Assembly: GCA_022710585.1 (NCBI GenBank)
Contig: JAKLGV010000021.1
Coordinates: 1-52,815 of the forward strand
Length of the DNA: 52,815 nt
Source of the DNA: Deltaproteobacteria bacterium
GTDB taxonomy: Bacteria > Desulfobacterota > Syntrophia > Syntrophales > Smithellaceae
Reading direction: 5' to 3'
The notes below the pieces were generated by a model, which did not search any database, had not been told where the DNA came from, and worked only from the letters and a program-made list of their open reading frames with translations. A program made the translations under genes and the position numbers. Below, piece after piece: positions 15,617 to 25,354 of the stretch; position 1 is the stretch's first letter; each line of letters opens with the position of its first letter.

Positions 15617-16948
15617 ATGGGCAAAAATTTAGTGATCATCGGCGGAGGGGCAGGGGGCGCTTCCACGGCGGCCGAAGCCAAACGAAATGATTCCTCTTTG
15701 AATGTCACCATTCTGCAAAAAGGGAAATTTGTTTCTTACGCATCCTGCCCGACTCCTTATTATATTGGCGATCTCATCAAGGATCATACCAAACTGGTTG
15801 CACGAACGCCGGAAAGGTTCAGCCGGGATGGCATCGACGTTCAACTTGACGCGGAAGTCATCAATATCGATTCAACTAAAAATGTCCTTGATCTGAAAGA
15901 CGGGCGCCATTTTCAATATGACATTCTGGTCATGGCCACGGGAACATCAGCCATCCTTCCGCAGATGACCGGCATCGATCTGCCCGGTGTGTATGCCCTC
16001 AGAAATCTGGAAGATGCCATCCATATTAAAAGCTGGTTGAGGAAGCGAAATGCGAAGCGAGTGGTGATTGTCGGCGGCGGCTTTATCGGCCTGGAAATGA
16101 GCGAAGCGCTGCACGCCGCGGGAATTTCCACCACCATTATTCACAAAGACGCGTTGCCGGCGAACCGCTGGGATGCGGCTCTTTCGTCCTTGATGCTGGA
16201 AGAACTTCAGACCCACGGGGTGCAATTTGTGGCCCATGCTTCAGCCCAGGCGATTGAAAAACGCACTGAACAAAATCTTAGAGTCATAACCGACAAGGGC
16301 GCGTTCGAAGGCGATATGGTGTTGCTGGCGATCGGTGTCCGGCCGGATGTGCAACTTGCGAAATCCATAGATCTCAAAATCGGAAAAACGGGAGCCATCG
16401 CTGTCAATTTTGCCCAGCAAACATCATTGCCCGATGTTTATGCGGTGGGAGACTGCTGTGAAGCATTTCACAAGGTCAGTAAAAGTTGGGTCAATATTCC
16501 GCTCGGCGACATCGCCAATAAACAGGGACGCGTGGCAGGGCGAAACATCGGCGGTAAGCCGCTGACCTTTGAAGGAGTTGTCGGGGCTCAGTCTTTCCGG
16601 CTTTTCAATCTGGAATGCGCGGCAACGGGACTTTCGGAAAAAGAAGCTCTGTACGCCGGATATACTCCCGTGAGCAATATCACGTGGGGAAGCGCCATGG
16701 CGCCTGCTCTGGGCATGAGAAAAATTGGACTGAAGCTGACCGCTGATAAATCATCAGGCAAATTGTTGGGAGCGCAGGCCGTTGGCGTTGCCGATGTGGT
16801 GGGAAGAATCAATACGCTTTCCGTCGCATTGTGGGCCGGTATGACTCTGGACGAAATCAGTTATCTTGATCTGGCTTACGCGCCGCCGTTCAGCGCGGCA
16901 TGGGACATCATTCACAATGCCGCCCAGGCGCTTCGCCGGACAATGTAA
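15617..16948 (+). CDS. CoA-disulfide reductase / NADH oxidase-like flavoprotein
   Basis: A 443-residue FAD/NAD(P)-dependent pyridine nucleotide-disulfide oxidoreductase. It has an FAD-binding GGGAGGAS at residues 9-16, a single active Cys44 in SYASCPTPYYIG, a second Rossmann site VIVGGGFIGLE, ATG..., VYAVGDC, and a C-terminal dimerisation domain. Family members reduce CoA-disulfide, polysulfide or NADH-linked acceptors. The usual motif is SxxxCGLPYY; the Pro-Thr replacing Gly-Leu is odd and may alter the substrate. The start is preceded by AAAAGGGGGCGTCAAG. It stands convergent to the FNR-type regulator gene with only 2 bp between their stops. Confidence 0.88.
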   Translation: MGKNLVIIGGGAGGASTAAEAKRNDSSLNVTILQKGKFVSYASCPTPYYIGDLIKDHTKLVARTPERFSRDGIDVQLDAEVINIDSTKNVLDLKDGRHFQYDILVMATGTSAILPQMTGIDLPGVYALRNLEDAIHIKSWLRKRNAKRVVIVGGGFIGLEMSEALHAAGISTTIIHKDALPANRWDAALSSLMLEELQTHGVQFVAHASAQAIEKRTEQNLRVITDKGAFEGDMVLLAIGVRPDVQLAKSIDLKIGKTGAIAVNFAQQTSLPDVYAVGDCCEAFHKVSKSWVNIPLGDIANKQGRVAGRNIGGKPLTFEGVVGAQSFRLFNLECAATGLSEKEALYAGYTPVSNITWGSAMAPALGMRKIGLKLTADKSSGKLLGAQAVGVADVVGRINTLSVALWAGMTLDEISYLDLAYAPPFSAAWDIIHNAAQALRRTM

Positions 16949-16950
16949 CT

Positions 16951-17631
16951 TTATTCGCCTTCGGCCAGTTGTTCCAGAGCCTGGCGATTCAAGACGGTAA
17001 TGACCCGACCGGCGGTAGAGAGTACACCGTCATTAGCCATTTTTCTCAAAGCGCGGGAAAGCGCTTCCGGCGTGGCGCCCAGAATCTTGGACAGTTCACG
17101 CTGCGAAATCGTTAATTCCACACTCGCTTTTTGATTCGAGGTTTCTTCAGGCAACATATGGCAAAGGAATGAAGCCAATCTTCCGGGAATTTCCTTTAAA
17201 GCGAGCGATTCAATCATTTCCATGGAATCCTTGAGCCGCTGGGACAGGATTTGAATGATATTGAACAGGATGGCCGGTTCCTGCCGCGCTGTTTCCTCCA
17301 TCACCGTGCCGGGAATGAGCAGGACGGAGCTTTCGACGATGGCCATCGCGTTCGCGGGAAACGAATTTGTTGCAAACGCCGTGCAGAGACCAAAAGGATC
17401 TCCCGGTCCGAGCAGTTGCAATGTCTGTTCTTTACCCTCGACGGAACTCCGGTATAACTTTAGCTGACCTGAGATGACCACATAAAAAGACCGGATCGGA
17501 TCTTCCTCACCGATAACCATTTCACCCTGTTTGAACTTCCTGATAATGGACTGAGAAACCAGAAATTTAATTTTTTCTTGAGAAACACCCTGAAACAGGA
17601 CGATGTCTTTTATCTGTCCGGCGATATCCAT
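16951..17631 (-). CDS. Crp/Fnr-family regulator, FNR-type DNA specificity
   Basis: A 226-residue regulator: cNMP-binding-like beta-roll (about residues 10-120), long dimer helix (~125-155), and winged HTH (~165-220) whose recognition helix has E-x-x-S-R (PEALSR), the residues that read TTGAT half-sites. The N-terminal cysteine group of true FNR is absent (cysteines only near 83 and 156), so oxygen sensing by a 4Fe-4S cluster as in E. coli FNR is unlikely; heme/NO (DNR-like) or other ligands are possible. A perfect TTGAT-N4-ATCAA site lies 17 bp before its start codon, implying autoregulation. Confidence 0.9.
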   Translation of the reverse strand: MDIAGQIKDIVLFQGVSQEKIKFLVSQSIIRKFKQGEMVIGEEDPIRSFYVVISGQLKLYRSSVEGKEQTLQLLGPGDPFGLCTAFATNSFPANAMAIVESSVLLIPGTVMEETARQEPAILFNIIQILSQRLKDSMEMIESLALKEIPGRLASFLCHMLPEETSNQKASVELTISQRELSKILGATPEALSRALRKMANDGVLSTAGRVITVLNRQALEQLAEGE

Positions 17632-17647
17632 AAAAAAATCTCCTATG

Positions 17648-17661
17648 TTGATTCAGATCAA
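17648..17661. promoter_or_regulatory. FNR box between the regulator and thioredoxin genes
   Basis: TTGATTCAGATCAA is a perfect TTGAT-N4-ATCAA palindrome. It lies between the divergent genes for the FNR-type regulator (start 17631) and thioredoxin (start 17763). The match to the specificity expected from the regulator's ExxSR helix makes it the likely site. Being so near the regulator start, it probably represses that gene, while its effect on trx could be positive. Confidence 0.85.
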
Positions 17662-17762
17662 TGAAATCTTACACATCTGCGTGTATTAAAAAATAAAAAT
17701 TCGTTGTTTTTTACCATAGACAAACGGGAGAAACAAAATAAATTATGTGAGGAGAATAAAAA

Positions 17763-18092
17763 ATGAGTAATTCGGAATTTGTAAAACACGCGGATGACGG
17801 TAATTTCAGCACACTGGTTTTAAAAGAATCGAAGCCCACGCTGGTTGATTTCTGGGCGCCGTGGTGCGGCCCTTGTCGGGCCATCGGTCCGATTCTCGAG
17901 GAGTTGGCGACTGAGTATAATGATCGGGTGAACATTGTAAAGGTTAATGTGGATGATAATCCGACAACCGCGTCTCAATATGGCGTTAAAAGCATACCGA
18001 CCCTAATATTTCTTAAAAACGGTCAGGTTACGGAGACTCAGGTCGGGTTGCTTTCTAAAAATCAACTGAGGGCGTTGATTGATAAAAACTGA
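17763..18092 (+). CDS. trx: Thioredoxin
   Basis: A 109-residue thioredoxin with the redox motif WCGPC at residues 34-38, the DFWAPWCGP context, the cis-Pro loop KSIPTLIFLKNG, and normal length. It reduces protein disulfides in the cytoplasm. The start follows GGAGAATAAAAA. It is divergent from the FNR-type regulator and followed after 16 bp by a 29-codon membrane peptide, so the two likely form a small operon. No thioredoxin reductase gene is in the window. Confidence 0.95.
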   Translation: MSNSEFVKHADDGNFSTLVLKESKPTLVDFWAPWCGPCRAIGPILEELATEYNDRVNIVKVNVDDNPTTASQYGVKSIPTLIFLKNGQVTETQVGLLSKNQLRALIDKN

Positions 18093-18108
18093 ACTAAAGG
18101 AGAAAAAA

Positions 18109-18198
18109 ATGTCTGATTTATTAATTTTTCTGCTAATTTTGGCCGGATGGTTTTTCCTGCAAGGCTGGTTATTGCCGCGGGTGGGAATTTCCACCTGA
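18109..18198 (+). CDS. 29-residue single-span membrane peptide downstream of trx
   Basis: ATG at 18109, behind AAAGGAGAAAAAA (an excellent ribosome site), opens a 29-codon frame: MSDLLIFLLILAGW, then FFLQGWLLPRVGIST. It is one hydrophobic helix (about residues 4-23) with a positively charged PRVGIST end. The strong ribosome site and tight spacing behind trx argue that it is translated. I know of similar short hydrophobic peptides next to trx genes in deltaproteobacteria, but no function. Confidence 0.65.
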   Translation: MSDLLIFLLILAGWFFLQGWLLPRVGIST

Positions 18199-18208
18199 AT
18201 AAAAGAAG

Positions 18209-18228
18209 CTTGTCCGGTCAAGGACAAG
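18209..18228 (+). repeat. Hairpin after the trx operon
   Basis: CTTGTCC and GGACAAG (18209-18215, 18222-18228) form a perfect 7-bp stem with a 6-nt loop, ten bases after the stop of the small membrane peptide. It is followed by purines rather than a U-run, so it is at most a weak terminator or an RNA-stabilising structure. The rest of the gap up to 18418 shows no gene. Confidence 0.55.
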
Positions 18229-18418
18229 AAGAAAGAGCAAAATATTTCCTGATTCAGTAGACAGCAGGAAAAGTTTGTATTATAAAAAAACAAATGACCT
18301 GAAGTACATAACAGCAGGAGATATGAGCCTACGATTATGGAACGATGGGTTGCCGCAATAATCCTTTCATTGAATAAATTTAATATTGATAACAAAACTC
18401 ACTGATGGAGTAAAGACC

Positions 18419-19513
18419 ATGACTAAACGAAATCGTACCGGGTTAAACATAGTTTTTTTGATAACTTTATTCATCCTGTTTGCTTTCGTGACTGTCGGTT
18501 GCAAATCCAAGAAGGAAGAATCTGTTAAACGGCCGGAGATCTCCGGTGTGAAGGTTGAACCGGTTGCCGTTTCGAAGGTTGATGATATCTATGAGGTCAC
18601 CGGGACCGTCCGTTCCAACCAGACCAGCCTGGTGGCAAGCCGTGTGATGGGTGTGATTAATGCAGTTCATGTTCGGGAAGGAGATTTTGTGAAGCAGGGG
18701 CAGTTGCTGGTAACCGTTGATGACCGGGACGCTGTTCAGCGTTTTCGTGCCGCCGAGATGGCGGTGGAGGCAGCAAAGCAAAGCCAGACTTTGGCCGAAA
18801 AAACATGGCAGCGCTACAAAAAACTCCATGAGGGTGATGTTGTCTCCCGTCAGGAAATGGATCGTGTAGAGACGCAGAAAAAGGTTGCAGACGCCGAATA
18901 TAACCGGGTCAAGGCCATGGCGGACGAAGCGGCAACCTATCTTTCTTTTACTAAAGTCACTGCGCCGGTTGCCGGAAGAATCACAGAAAAACGGATCGAT
19001 GCGGGCAGCATGGCGACTCCCGGCATGCCCCTGCTGGTGATCGAGGGGGGAGGCAGTTCCTACATTGAGGTGTCGATGGATGCCGGCATCGGAAATTCAG
19101 TAAAAACGGGCATGGCCGTCGAAGCCACAATTGAACCGGAAAACCGTCCCGTGGCAGGAATCGTCAGGGAAATTTTTCCGGCAATCGATCCGGCGTCGCG
19201 GACATTTACAACCAAGATCGGTTTTAAGGATGCAAGACCCCGAAGCGGTTTATTTGCCCGGGTGCAAATTCCCATCGGGAAAAAAGAAGTCATGATTGTT
19301 CCCGCTCAGGCCGTTGTCCGTAAAGGGCAGTTGACCGGCGTGTATGCCGTTGATGATCAGGGATTGGTAACGTACCGCCTTGTCCGCACCGGCAAGTCAT
19401 CTGCCGCCGGTATGGAAATTCTTTCCGGCATGAACGCCAATGACCGGATTATTACGGCAGGCATCGAAAAGGTTGTTGATGGTGGTGTGATCTCAGGAGA
19501 AAAGATTAAATGA
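18419..19513 (+). CDS. RND efflux periplasmic adaptor (membrane fusion lipoprotein)
   Basis: A 364-residue adaptor. The N-terminal hydrophobic stretch ends in a lipobox TVGC with Cys28, so it should be a lipoprotein anchored in the inner membrane. Then come the HlyD/AcrA-like barrel-sandwich ([20 protein letters not shown]), an alpha-hairpin of about residues 95-160 and the beta-barrel and membrane-proximal domains. It links an RND pump to an outer membrane channel. The ATG at 18419 follows GGAGTAAAGACC; the longer frame to 18386 has no ribosome site. It overlaps the pump gene by four bases. No TolC-type channel gene is nearby. Confidence 0.92.
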   Translation: MTKRNRTGLNIVFLITLFILFAFVTVGCKSKKEESVKRPEISGVKVEPVAVSKVDDIYEVTGTVRSNQTSLVASRVMGVINAVHVREGDFVKQGQLLVTVDDRDAVQRFRAAEMAVEAAKQSQTLAEKTWQRYKKLHEGDVVSRQEMDRVETQKKVADAEYNRVKAMADEAATYLSFTKVTAPVAGRITEKRIDAGSMATPGMPLLVIEGGGSSYIEVSMDAGIGNSVKTGMAVEATIEPENRPVAGIVREIFPAIDPASRTFTTKIGFKDARPRSGLFARVQIPIGKKEVMIVPAQAVVRKGQLTGVYAVDDQGLVTYRLVRTGKSSAAGMEILSGMNANDRIITAGIEKVVDGGVISGEKIK

Positions 19514-22500
19514 CAGGGATTGGAATTTCCGGAAAGATTGCAAAGGCCTTCATCAAATCGAAGCTGACCCCGTTACTGGTGATTGCCGCCCTGCTGCTCG
19601 GTTTCTTTGCCGTGACCATGACGCCGCGCGAAGAAGAACCGCAAATCGTTGTCCCCATGATTGACGTTTTTGTCAATTACCCCGGCGCCTCCGCCAGGGA
19701 AGTGGAGGAACGGGTGACCATTCCGATGGAAAAGCTCCTTTCGGAAATCAAGGGTGTCGAATATGTTTATTCCACCGTTAAACCCGGTTTCAACATGACG
19801 ATCGTGCGCTTCTATGTCGGCGAAGACATGGAAGACAGCTTGGTGAAGCTTTACAACAAGCTGATGTCCAATTACGACAGGATCCCACCCGGTGTTTCCC
19901 AGCCGATGGTCAAGGCCAAATCGATTGATGATGTTCCCGTCCTGTCGCTCACCCTTTGGAGTAAATCTCCGCAATATACAGGTTATGAACTGCGACGTGT
20001 GGCGATGGAGCTTTGCGGGGAACTCAAAAAGAATGCCAACGTGTCCGAGGTTTCCGTTATCGGTGGACACCGCCGCCAGGTTCGTGTGACGCTTGATCCC
20101 CAGCGTCTGCGCGCATACAGCCTGTCGGCTTTCCAGATCATGAATGCCTTGGAGAAATCCAATATTGTCGTTCACTCCGGTGCGTTTTCAGCTAATAACC
20201 GCGAAACCATTGTTGAGACGGGACGTTTTCTGAAAAACGCGGAGGACGTCGGGAATCTCGTCATTAATGTTTTCAACGGCCGTCCGGTCTATCTTCGGGA
20301 TATCGCCAAAATAACCGACGGGCCGGAAGAACCCTCCCACTATGTCTTCATGAGCATGGGACCTGCGGCGGCGAAAAAAGGATTAACCGGTGAATCCGCC
20401 GGTCAGTATGACGCCGTGACCATCGCCATCGCCAAACAAAAAGGGGCCAACGCGAGCGTTGTTGCCGAGGAAGCATTGAAGAAAGTGGAAGCGCTGAAGA
20501 AGCAATTGATTCCCCATGATGTGCAGGTGACGGTAACCCGCAATTACGGCGAAACGGCCAAGGAAAAGTCCGATGAGTTGTTGTATCATATGCTCATCGC
20601 CACCGCGTCGGTCATCATCCTGATTGCCATTTTCCTGGGTTGGCGCGAATCCATTGTGGTGGCCGTTGCCGTTCCTGTTACGCTGGCATTGACGCTGCTC
20701 ATCAATTATCTTTACGGCTACACACTGAACCGCGTGACGCTGTTCGCGCTAATTTTCTCTATCGGCATTCTTGTGGATGACGCGATTGTTGTCGTGGAAA
20801 ACATCAACCGCCATTTCAAGATGCATAAGATTGAACCACTCACCGCCGTGTACGCGGTGGACGAAGTCGGCAATCCCACCATCCTTGCGACCTTTACGGT
20901 TATCGCCGCCCTGCTGCCGATGGCCTTTGTCTCCGGCCTGATGGGGCCTTACATGCGACCGATTCCCGTGGGCGCTTCGGCGGCCATGCTTTTTTCCCTG
21001 CTGGTGGCATTTATCGTCAGTCCCTGGCTGGCTTATATTGTTTTGAAAAATGTTCGTCATCATGGCGAAGAAAAAGAAGAGCGGGGCATCGCCAGGCATT
21101 ATGAAAAATTTCTTACTCCCCTGATTGATGTCAGGAAAAAACGTTTCGTCGCTTTGTCCGTTATCCTCGGACTCCTTTTAATTTCTCTTCTCCTTGTGCC
21201 GTTGAAACAGGTAACCATGAAAATGCTGCCGTTCGATAACAAGAGCGAATTGCAGGTGGTCATTGATATGCCGGAAGGCTGCACGCTGGAAGAAACGGCC
21301 GCCGCCACCCGGGAAATGTCGGAGTATTTGAAAACCGTTCCGGAGGTCACCGACTTCCAATCTTATGTGGGAACGGCTTCACCCTTCAACTTCAACGGTC
21401 TGGTGCGACATTACTTCCTGCGTGCGGGAAGCAATGTCGCCGATATCCAGGTGAATTTCGTCACCAAGGATGAACGCGACGATCAGAGTCACGACATCGC
21501 CAAGCGCCTACGGCCTCAGTTGAAAAAAATCGGGGATAAATACGGAGCCAGTATCAAGGTGGCGGAAATTCCGCCCGGCCCGCCGGTTTTAAGCACCCTC
21601 GTTGCGGAGATTTACGGACCGGACACCAATCGTCAGATTGAAATCGCCAAAAAAGTTCGGGACATCTTTGAAAAAACGGACGGCGTTGTGGACGTCGACT
21701 GGTTTGTGGAGGATGATCAGCGCAAGATTGCGTTTGACGTCGATCACGAAAAGGCTGCCGCTAGCGGAATCACGACAGAAGCCATCGCGCAGAGTCTGGG
21801 AATCGCGTTGTCCGGCGCCGGGGCGGGCCTGGTGCACATGGAAACGGAAAAGGAACCGGTGGACATATTTTTGCGCATGCCCATCGAACAGCGTTCCAAT
21901 CTGACCGACCTGCAATCTCTGACGATTCCTTCAGCATCCGGTCACCAGGTCCGGCTTGCCGAACTGGTCAAGACGCGGCAGGAGACCGGAGAAAAGGCCA
22001 TCTATCACAAGAACATGAAAAGAGTGACGTACGTGACGGGAGATGTGGCGGGAACGGAAGAAAGCCCTGTTTACGTCATTCTGAAAATGAAGTCAGCCAT
22101 TGCCAAACTGCCGCTGGCCGAAGGTTACGAACTCCAACAGCATTACACCAGCCAGCCGTGGCTGGAAGACCGCTACTCGATGAAATGGGACGGCGAGTGG
22201 CACATCACTTATGAAGTGTTCCGCGATCTGGGCGTCGCTTTTGCCGCCGTTCTGATGATTATTTATATTCTTGTGGTGGCCTGGTTTAAAAATTTTGTGA
22301 CGCCGCTGGTGATTATGGCGCCCATTCCGCTGACGCTGGTGGGCATACTGCCCGGACACTGGCTCTTCGGCGCTTTCTTTACGGCAACCTCCATGATCGG
22401 GTTTATCGCTTTGGCGGGCATCGTTGTGCGCAATTCCATTTTGCTGGTGGATTTTATTCAGATGGAATGGCAGGAAAAGGGAGATCTTCGCCAAGCGCTG

Positions 22501-22737
22501 ATTCAGGCGGGTGCCGTTCGTTTCCGGCCGATTGTTCTTACCGCTGCCGCCGTGGTCGTCGGTTCCTTTGTCATGCTTTTTGATCCCATTTTCCAGGGGC
22601 TGGCCATCGCCATGATGTTCGGCGCCGTGGCCTCAACCATCCTCACCCTGATTGCCGTCCCCTTGCTCTACTTTGAATTTTTCAAGAATAAGCAATGCCC
22701 GCTGGAAAAAGAGAAAACACCAGCAGAAGAAATTTAA
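19510..22737 (+). CDS. RND superfamily efflux pump
   Basis: A 1075-residue inner membrane transporter, of the usual length for AcrB/CzcA-type pumps. It has a first helix at about 17-36 with [10 protein letters not shown] after it, large periplasmic loops at ~40-340 and ~570-860, and paired six-helix bundles. TM4 carries the proton-relay [14 protein letters not shown] (two Asp), and TM10 [13 protein letters not shown]. The PREEEPQI motif after TM1 is typical of a group of pumps with undefined drug or metal substrate. The start ATG overlaps the adaptor stop. Confidence 0.93.
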   Translation: MTGIGISGKIAKAFIKSKLTPLLVIAALLLGFFAVTMTPREEEPQIVVPMIDVFVNYPGASAREVEERVTIPMEKLLSEIKGVEYVYSTVKPGFNMTIVRFYVGEDMEDSLVKLYNKLMSNYDRIPPGVSQPMVKAKSIDDVPVLSLTLWSKSPQYTGYELRRVAMELCGELKKNANVSEVSVIGGHRRQVRVTLDPQRLRAYSLSAFQIMNALEKSNIVVHSGAFSANNRETIVETGRFLKNAEDVGNLVINVFNGRPVYLRDIAKITDGPEEPSHYVFMSMGPAAAKKGLTGESAGQYDAVTIAIAKQKGANASVVAEEALKKVEALKKQLIPHDVQVTVTRNYGETAKEKSDELLYHMLIATASVIILIAIFLGWRESIVVAVAVPVTLALTLLINYLYGYTLNRVTLFALIFSIGILVDDAIVVVENINRHFKMHKIEPLTAVYAVDEVGNPTILATFTVIAALLPMAFVSGLMGPYMRPIPVGASAAMLFSLLVAFIVSPWLAYIVLKNVRHHGEEKEERGIARHYEKFLTPLIDVRKKRFVALSVILGLLLISLLLVPLKQVTMKMLPFDNKSELQVVIDMPEGCTLEETAAATREMSEYLKTVPEVTDFQSYVGTASPFNFNGLVRHYFLRAGSNVADIQVNFVTKDERDDQSHDIAKRLRPQLKKIGDKYGASIKVAEIPPGPPVLSTLVAEIYGPDTNRQIEIAKKVRDIFEKTDGVVDVDWFVEDDQRKIAFDVDHEKAAASGITTEAIAQSLGIALSGAGAGLVHMETEKEPVDIFLRMPIEQRSNLTDLQSLTIPSASGHQVRLAELVKTRQETGEKAIYHKNMKRVTYVTGDVAGTEESPVYVILKMKSAIAKLPLAEGYELQQHYTSQPWLEDRYSMKWDGEWHITYEVFRDLGVAFAAVLMIIYILVVAWFKNFVTPLVIMAPIPLTLVGILPGHWLFGAFFTATSMIGFIALAGIVVRNSILLVDFIQMEWQEKGDLRQALIQAGAVRFRPIVLTAAAVVVGSFVMLFDPIFQGLAIAMMFGAVASTILTLIAVPLLYFEFFKNKQCPLEKEKTPAEEI

Positions 22738-22873
22738 GGCATTTGTTCGGTCGAAGCGCCTCACACGCTGTGGGCTTTGCTGATGTTGTGCCTTACATTC
22801 TACTTGAAAAATGCCCTATATCATATAAAAATGGATACAAAACAGTTGCGCATTTCCGGTAATTCGTTTAATG

Positions 22874-22891
22874 TGTATTCAAACAAATACA
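22874..22891 (+). promoter_or_regulatory. Operator-like inverted repeat upstream of the Fic-antitoxin-like ORF
   Basis: TGTATT-CAAACA-AATACA is a perfect 6-bp inverted repeat ending 11 bp before the start codon at 22902. It sits just after a weak promoter-like TTGCGC-N17-TAATGT (22850-22880). Toxin-antitoxin genes are often self-repressed by such sites, so it is a candidate operator; no other evidence. Confidence 0.4.
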
Positions 22892-22901
22892 GGGCATTGA
22901 T

Positions 22902-23102
22902 ATGAGAAATAACTCTCTTACACTTATAAAAACAAATCCTTACTTAAAGAATAATCGGGAGCGGGAATCCCGTTTAATCCGTTCCGTAATATCCTCCTCG
23001 GCTATAGAAGGTGTCCATACAGCCGCATGTCGTGCATTCGGGATCAAAAGAAATATCAAAAGAACTAAAGTTATTAACCACTCTTCAAAGTCCTCTCGAT
23101 AA
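22902..23102 (+). CDS. Small ORF with Fic-inhibitory (S/T)xxxE(G/N) motif, putative Fic antitoxin
   Basis: A 66-residue ORF with TNPYLKNN near residues 11-18 and RLIRSVISSSAIEGVH, whose S32-xxx-E36-G37 is the Fic inhibitory motif (S/T)xxxE(G/N). In class I Fic systems this motif is on a separate small protein whose Glu blocks ATP binding in the Fic active site. Its neighbour at 23074-23718 is a Fic protein. Unusually, the two genes converge and overlap by 29 bp at their 3' ends; class I antitoxins usually precede the toxin on the same strand. The C-terminal ~20 residues, in the overlap, are basic and may be non-native. Confidence 0.6.
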   Translation: MRNNSLTLIKTNPYLKNNRERESRLIRSVISSSAIEGVHTAACRAFGIKRNIKRTKVINHSSKSSR

Positions 23103-23718
23103 CACCGGTAAATATTTCTTCCATCGGTTCATAGTTATAATCCATCCCCGCCTGCACTGCCCGGAAATAATTCTGCCTTTTATGACCTTTCAAATTCCCA
23201 AAATCAAGTGGCGGCAATCCCGCCTGTATCGCCATTACAATAGCCAGCATACGAGCTACACGTCCATTGCCTTCCCGAAAAGGATGGATGAGCACCAATT
23301 CCGTATGAACAACAGCGAGAGCGTGAACCACAGCTGATTTTTTCTTAAACAGACAAGGCGTAAATTGCCTCAGGGATTTTCTTTCCAATTCAGCCATAAG
23401 ATGAGGAACTTGCTCAGCGGCAGCAAAAGGAAAAGTCCCTTTCGTCAAATTGACACGCCTGTATTGCCCGGCCCATTGATATATTTCACCAAGCCACATC
23501 TTATGTATTCGGCATATATCCGTAGCTTTGAAACGATGATGTGAACTGTATAATGAGAATATATCCTGCAATGCCCGCTTCTGCTCCCTGGCTTCGATCT
23601 CATCCATGATCCGCTTGCTGGTAATACCAGGCAAATTTCGCAAAACGCGTCCACGAGAGCGAGGCTGATATTGTACTTCTATGAAATCGGAAACATCATA
23701 GCGGTCAGTTCCAGTCAT
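23074..23718 (-). CDS. Fic domain AMPylase-type toxin
   Basis: A 214-residue Fic protein with the complete active motif HPFREGNGRVAR at residues 145-156 (His for catalysis, Glu for Mg, Gly-Asn-Gly and Arg for ATP phosphates). The N-terminus MTGTDRYDVSDFIEVQYQP is typical of class I Fic toxins and carries no inhibitory (S/T)xxxE(G/N) of its own, so it needs a separate antitoxin. It would AMPylate a cell target. The start follows AAGAGGGCAAGCGC. Confidence 0.88.
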   Translation of the reverse strand: MTGTDRYDVSDFIEVQYQPRSRGRVLRNLPGITSKRIMDEIEAREQKRALQDIFSLYSSHHRFKATDICRIHKMWLGEIYQWAGQYRRVNLTKGTFPFAAAEQVPHLMAELERKSLRQFTPCLFKKKSAVVHALAVVHTELVLIHPFREGNGRVARMLAIVMAIQAGLPPLDFGNLKGHKRQNYFRAVQAGMDYNYEPMEEIFTGVIERTLKSG

Positions 23719-24025
23719 GCGCTTGCCCTCTTAAAATTATATTTATTCTTCTTTTCTAGAAATTTGGAACGGCTGAATAATACAACTTCACAAAAACATT
23801 GCAAGAAAAAATCATTCCAGAAACGCCTTCGGCCATTCAATTCACGAAAGCATAAGGGATGGTACGGGATAATCCAAGATTCCTCACCCGCTTGTAGCGG
23901 GATTTGGAATGACATTCATGCCAAAACCGGTGCCGGTGAGATATCTGTTTGAATGCTCACACTGATTCAATTTCTTACTATGCTTTGAAATGGAAGCATT
24001 GTAGAGAAGGGTGAGACGCAATAAA
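23719..24025. other. Intergenic region with REP-like palindrome
   Basis: This 307-bp stretch between the Fic gene start and the end of the MFS gene shows no ORF I can support. It contains one palindromic unit at 23879-23910: ATTCC...CCCGC-TTGTA-GCGGG...GGAAT. Its form (nested short arms ending in GGAATGACA) resembles REP-like repeats scattered in many proteobacterial genomes. Only one copy is seen in the window. Confidence 0.4.
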
Positions 24026-25318
24026 TTAGTTTGTGTTGCCTTCAGCTTGAGGCAGCAGGAAGCTGATCAGAACCATCACGATATTGGCAACGCCCAGCCA
24101 TATTAAAGTTTTCGAGGCATTGTGACCAAGGCGCACGTATAGCTCCCCCACGATGCTGGGGACAGTCCCTCCCAGGCACCACGCCCAGCCCATCAGAATG
24201 GCGGATACGATACTCACGTTTTCCCGCGGAGCAATCCGTTGTCCGAAGGCAACGCCCAGGGGATTCACTGTTCCCAAAAACGCTCCGCCCAGAATGCAAA
24301 GCAGGATAAACGCCGGGACCGGCAGTGTCAGTCGCACGATGGCGTGATAACTGATCGCAGATAAAATCGTCATCGCGATCAGTGTCCGACGACGTCCGAT
24401 GCGATCGGCCAGGTGTCCCATCGGCACCATGAATACTGTGGCGCCGAAGATGATGAATCCGAAAGCGCCGCCTTGCCCGATCCAGTCCGGATAACCTTTT
24501 TCCAGGGCGAATTCCGGCATGAGAAAGAACAGGCCGCTGTTCACTCCGGCCGAAATGGCCAGGATCAGAAACAAAGCCAGGATTGATCCGGCAACCGGAC
24601 GGAGGGATCGGAGCGAGTCCATCACGGACATTCTTTGGGATTGAAGTGCTTCCGCGGGCTGGCACCATTTCCAGATTAATACCCAGAGAATGGCCGCGGG
24701 AATCAGCAGGATTTCGGTGTGATGATCAAAGTGGCGGTAAGCGGCTCCGAACGCGATCTGACTGAGACCGTAGCCCATGCTGCCCACAGCAATAAATATG
24801 GCCAGGAATGTCGAGCCGCGACGCGCGGAAAAGCTTCCCGCCAGTCCGGCGCCCGCGGGGTGGAACATATCCTGCCCGAGCCTTCCGGCCGCCAGGATGA
24901 TGAAAACGACCAGATAAAAGCCGCTTAGTCCAAACAGTGACGGCAGCATGCGGTCAAGCGTTGTCTGATAATCGGTCAGCGGACCGAGCAGCAAAGCGAA
25001 AGAGGGGAGCAGGGTGCCCAGCAGAATGACCCGACGCGGACCGAAACGATCGGCAATGGAACCAAAGAGAGGCTGCATGGCCGTTCCGCTCATTGCGATA
25101 ACGGTGGCGATCCATCCGGCTTTGGCAACATCCAGACCGGCCAGTGTTTTGTAAACCGGCCAGACGCTGGTTCCCATGAAATCAGCCAGCAGGTGAGCGA
25201 CAACAACAGCAATGAACGTGCCGATCGTCCCGCGCGTTATATCGTTTTCTAAAGCCTGGCCGCCGGATGGCGCTGCCGCATCGGTTTCTGAAATTGGCGC
25301 TTGCTGTCGATTATTCAT
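24026..25318 (-). CDS. MFS transporter, fosmidomycin-resistance (Fsr) like
   Basis: A 430-residue protein with about twelve membrane segments. Motif A is GSIADRFGPRR near residue 85, repeated as GHLADRIGRRR in the second half, and the FHPAGAGLAG segment is typical of the fosmidomycin resistance protein group. The ~30-residue N-terminus before TM1 is polar. Probably an exporter of small drugs or metabolites. The ATG at 25318 has GGAG 7 nt upstream. A stem-loop terminator lies only ~40 bp upstream of the start. Confidence 0.85.
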   Translation of the reverse strand: MNNRQQAPISETDAAAPSGGQALENDITRGTIGTFIAVVVAHLLADFMGTSVWPVYKTLAGLDVAKAGWIATVIAMSGTAMQPLFGSIADRFGPRRVILLGTLLPSFALLLGPLTDYQTTLDRMLPSLFGLSGFYLVVFIILAAGRLGQDMFHPAGAGLAGSFSARRGSTFLAIFIAVGSMGYGLSQIAFGAAYRHFDHHTEILLIPAAILWVLIWKWCQPAEALQSQRMSVMDSLRSLRPVAGSILALFLILAISAGVNSGLFFLMPEFALEKGYPDWIGQGGAFGFIIFGATVFMVPMGHLADRIGRRRTLIAMTILSAISYHAIVRLTLPVPAFILLCILGGAFLGTVNPLGVAFGQRIAPRENVSIVSAILMGWAWCLGGTVPSIVGELYVRLGHNASKTLIWLGVANIVMVLISFLLPQAEGNTN

Positions 25319-25354
25319 TCATTGACTCCAATGGGGACCTCTATATTAGCCGAT

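Noticed and set aside
24042..24668. 208-codon minus-strand frame overlapping the MFS gene
   Set aside because: Shifted-frame shadow; the MFS frame has twelve membrane segments and paired motif A.
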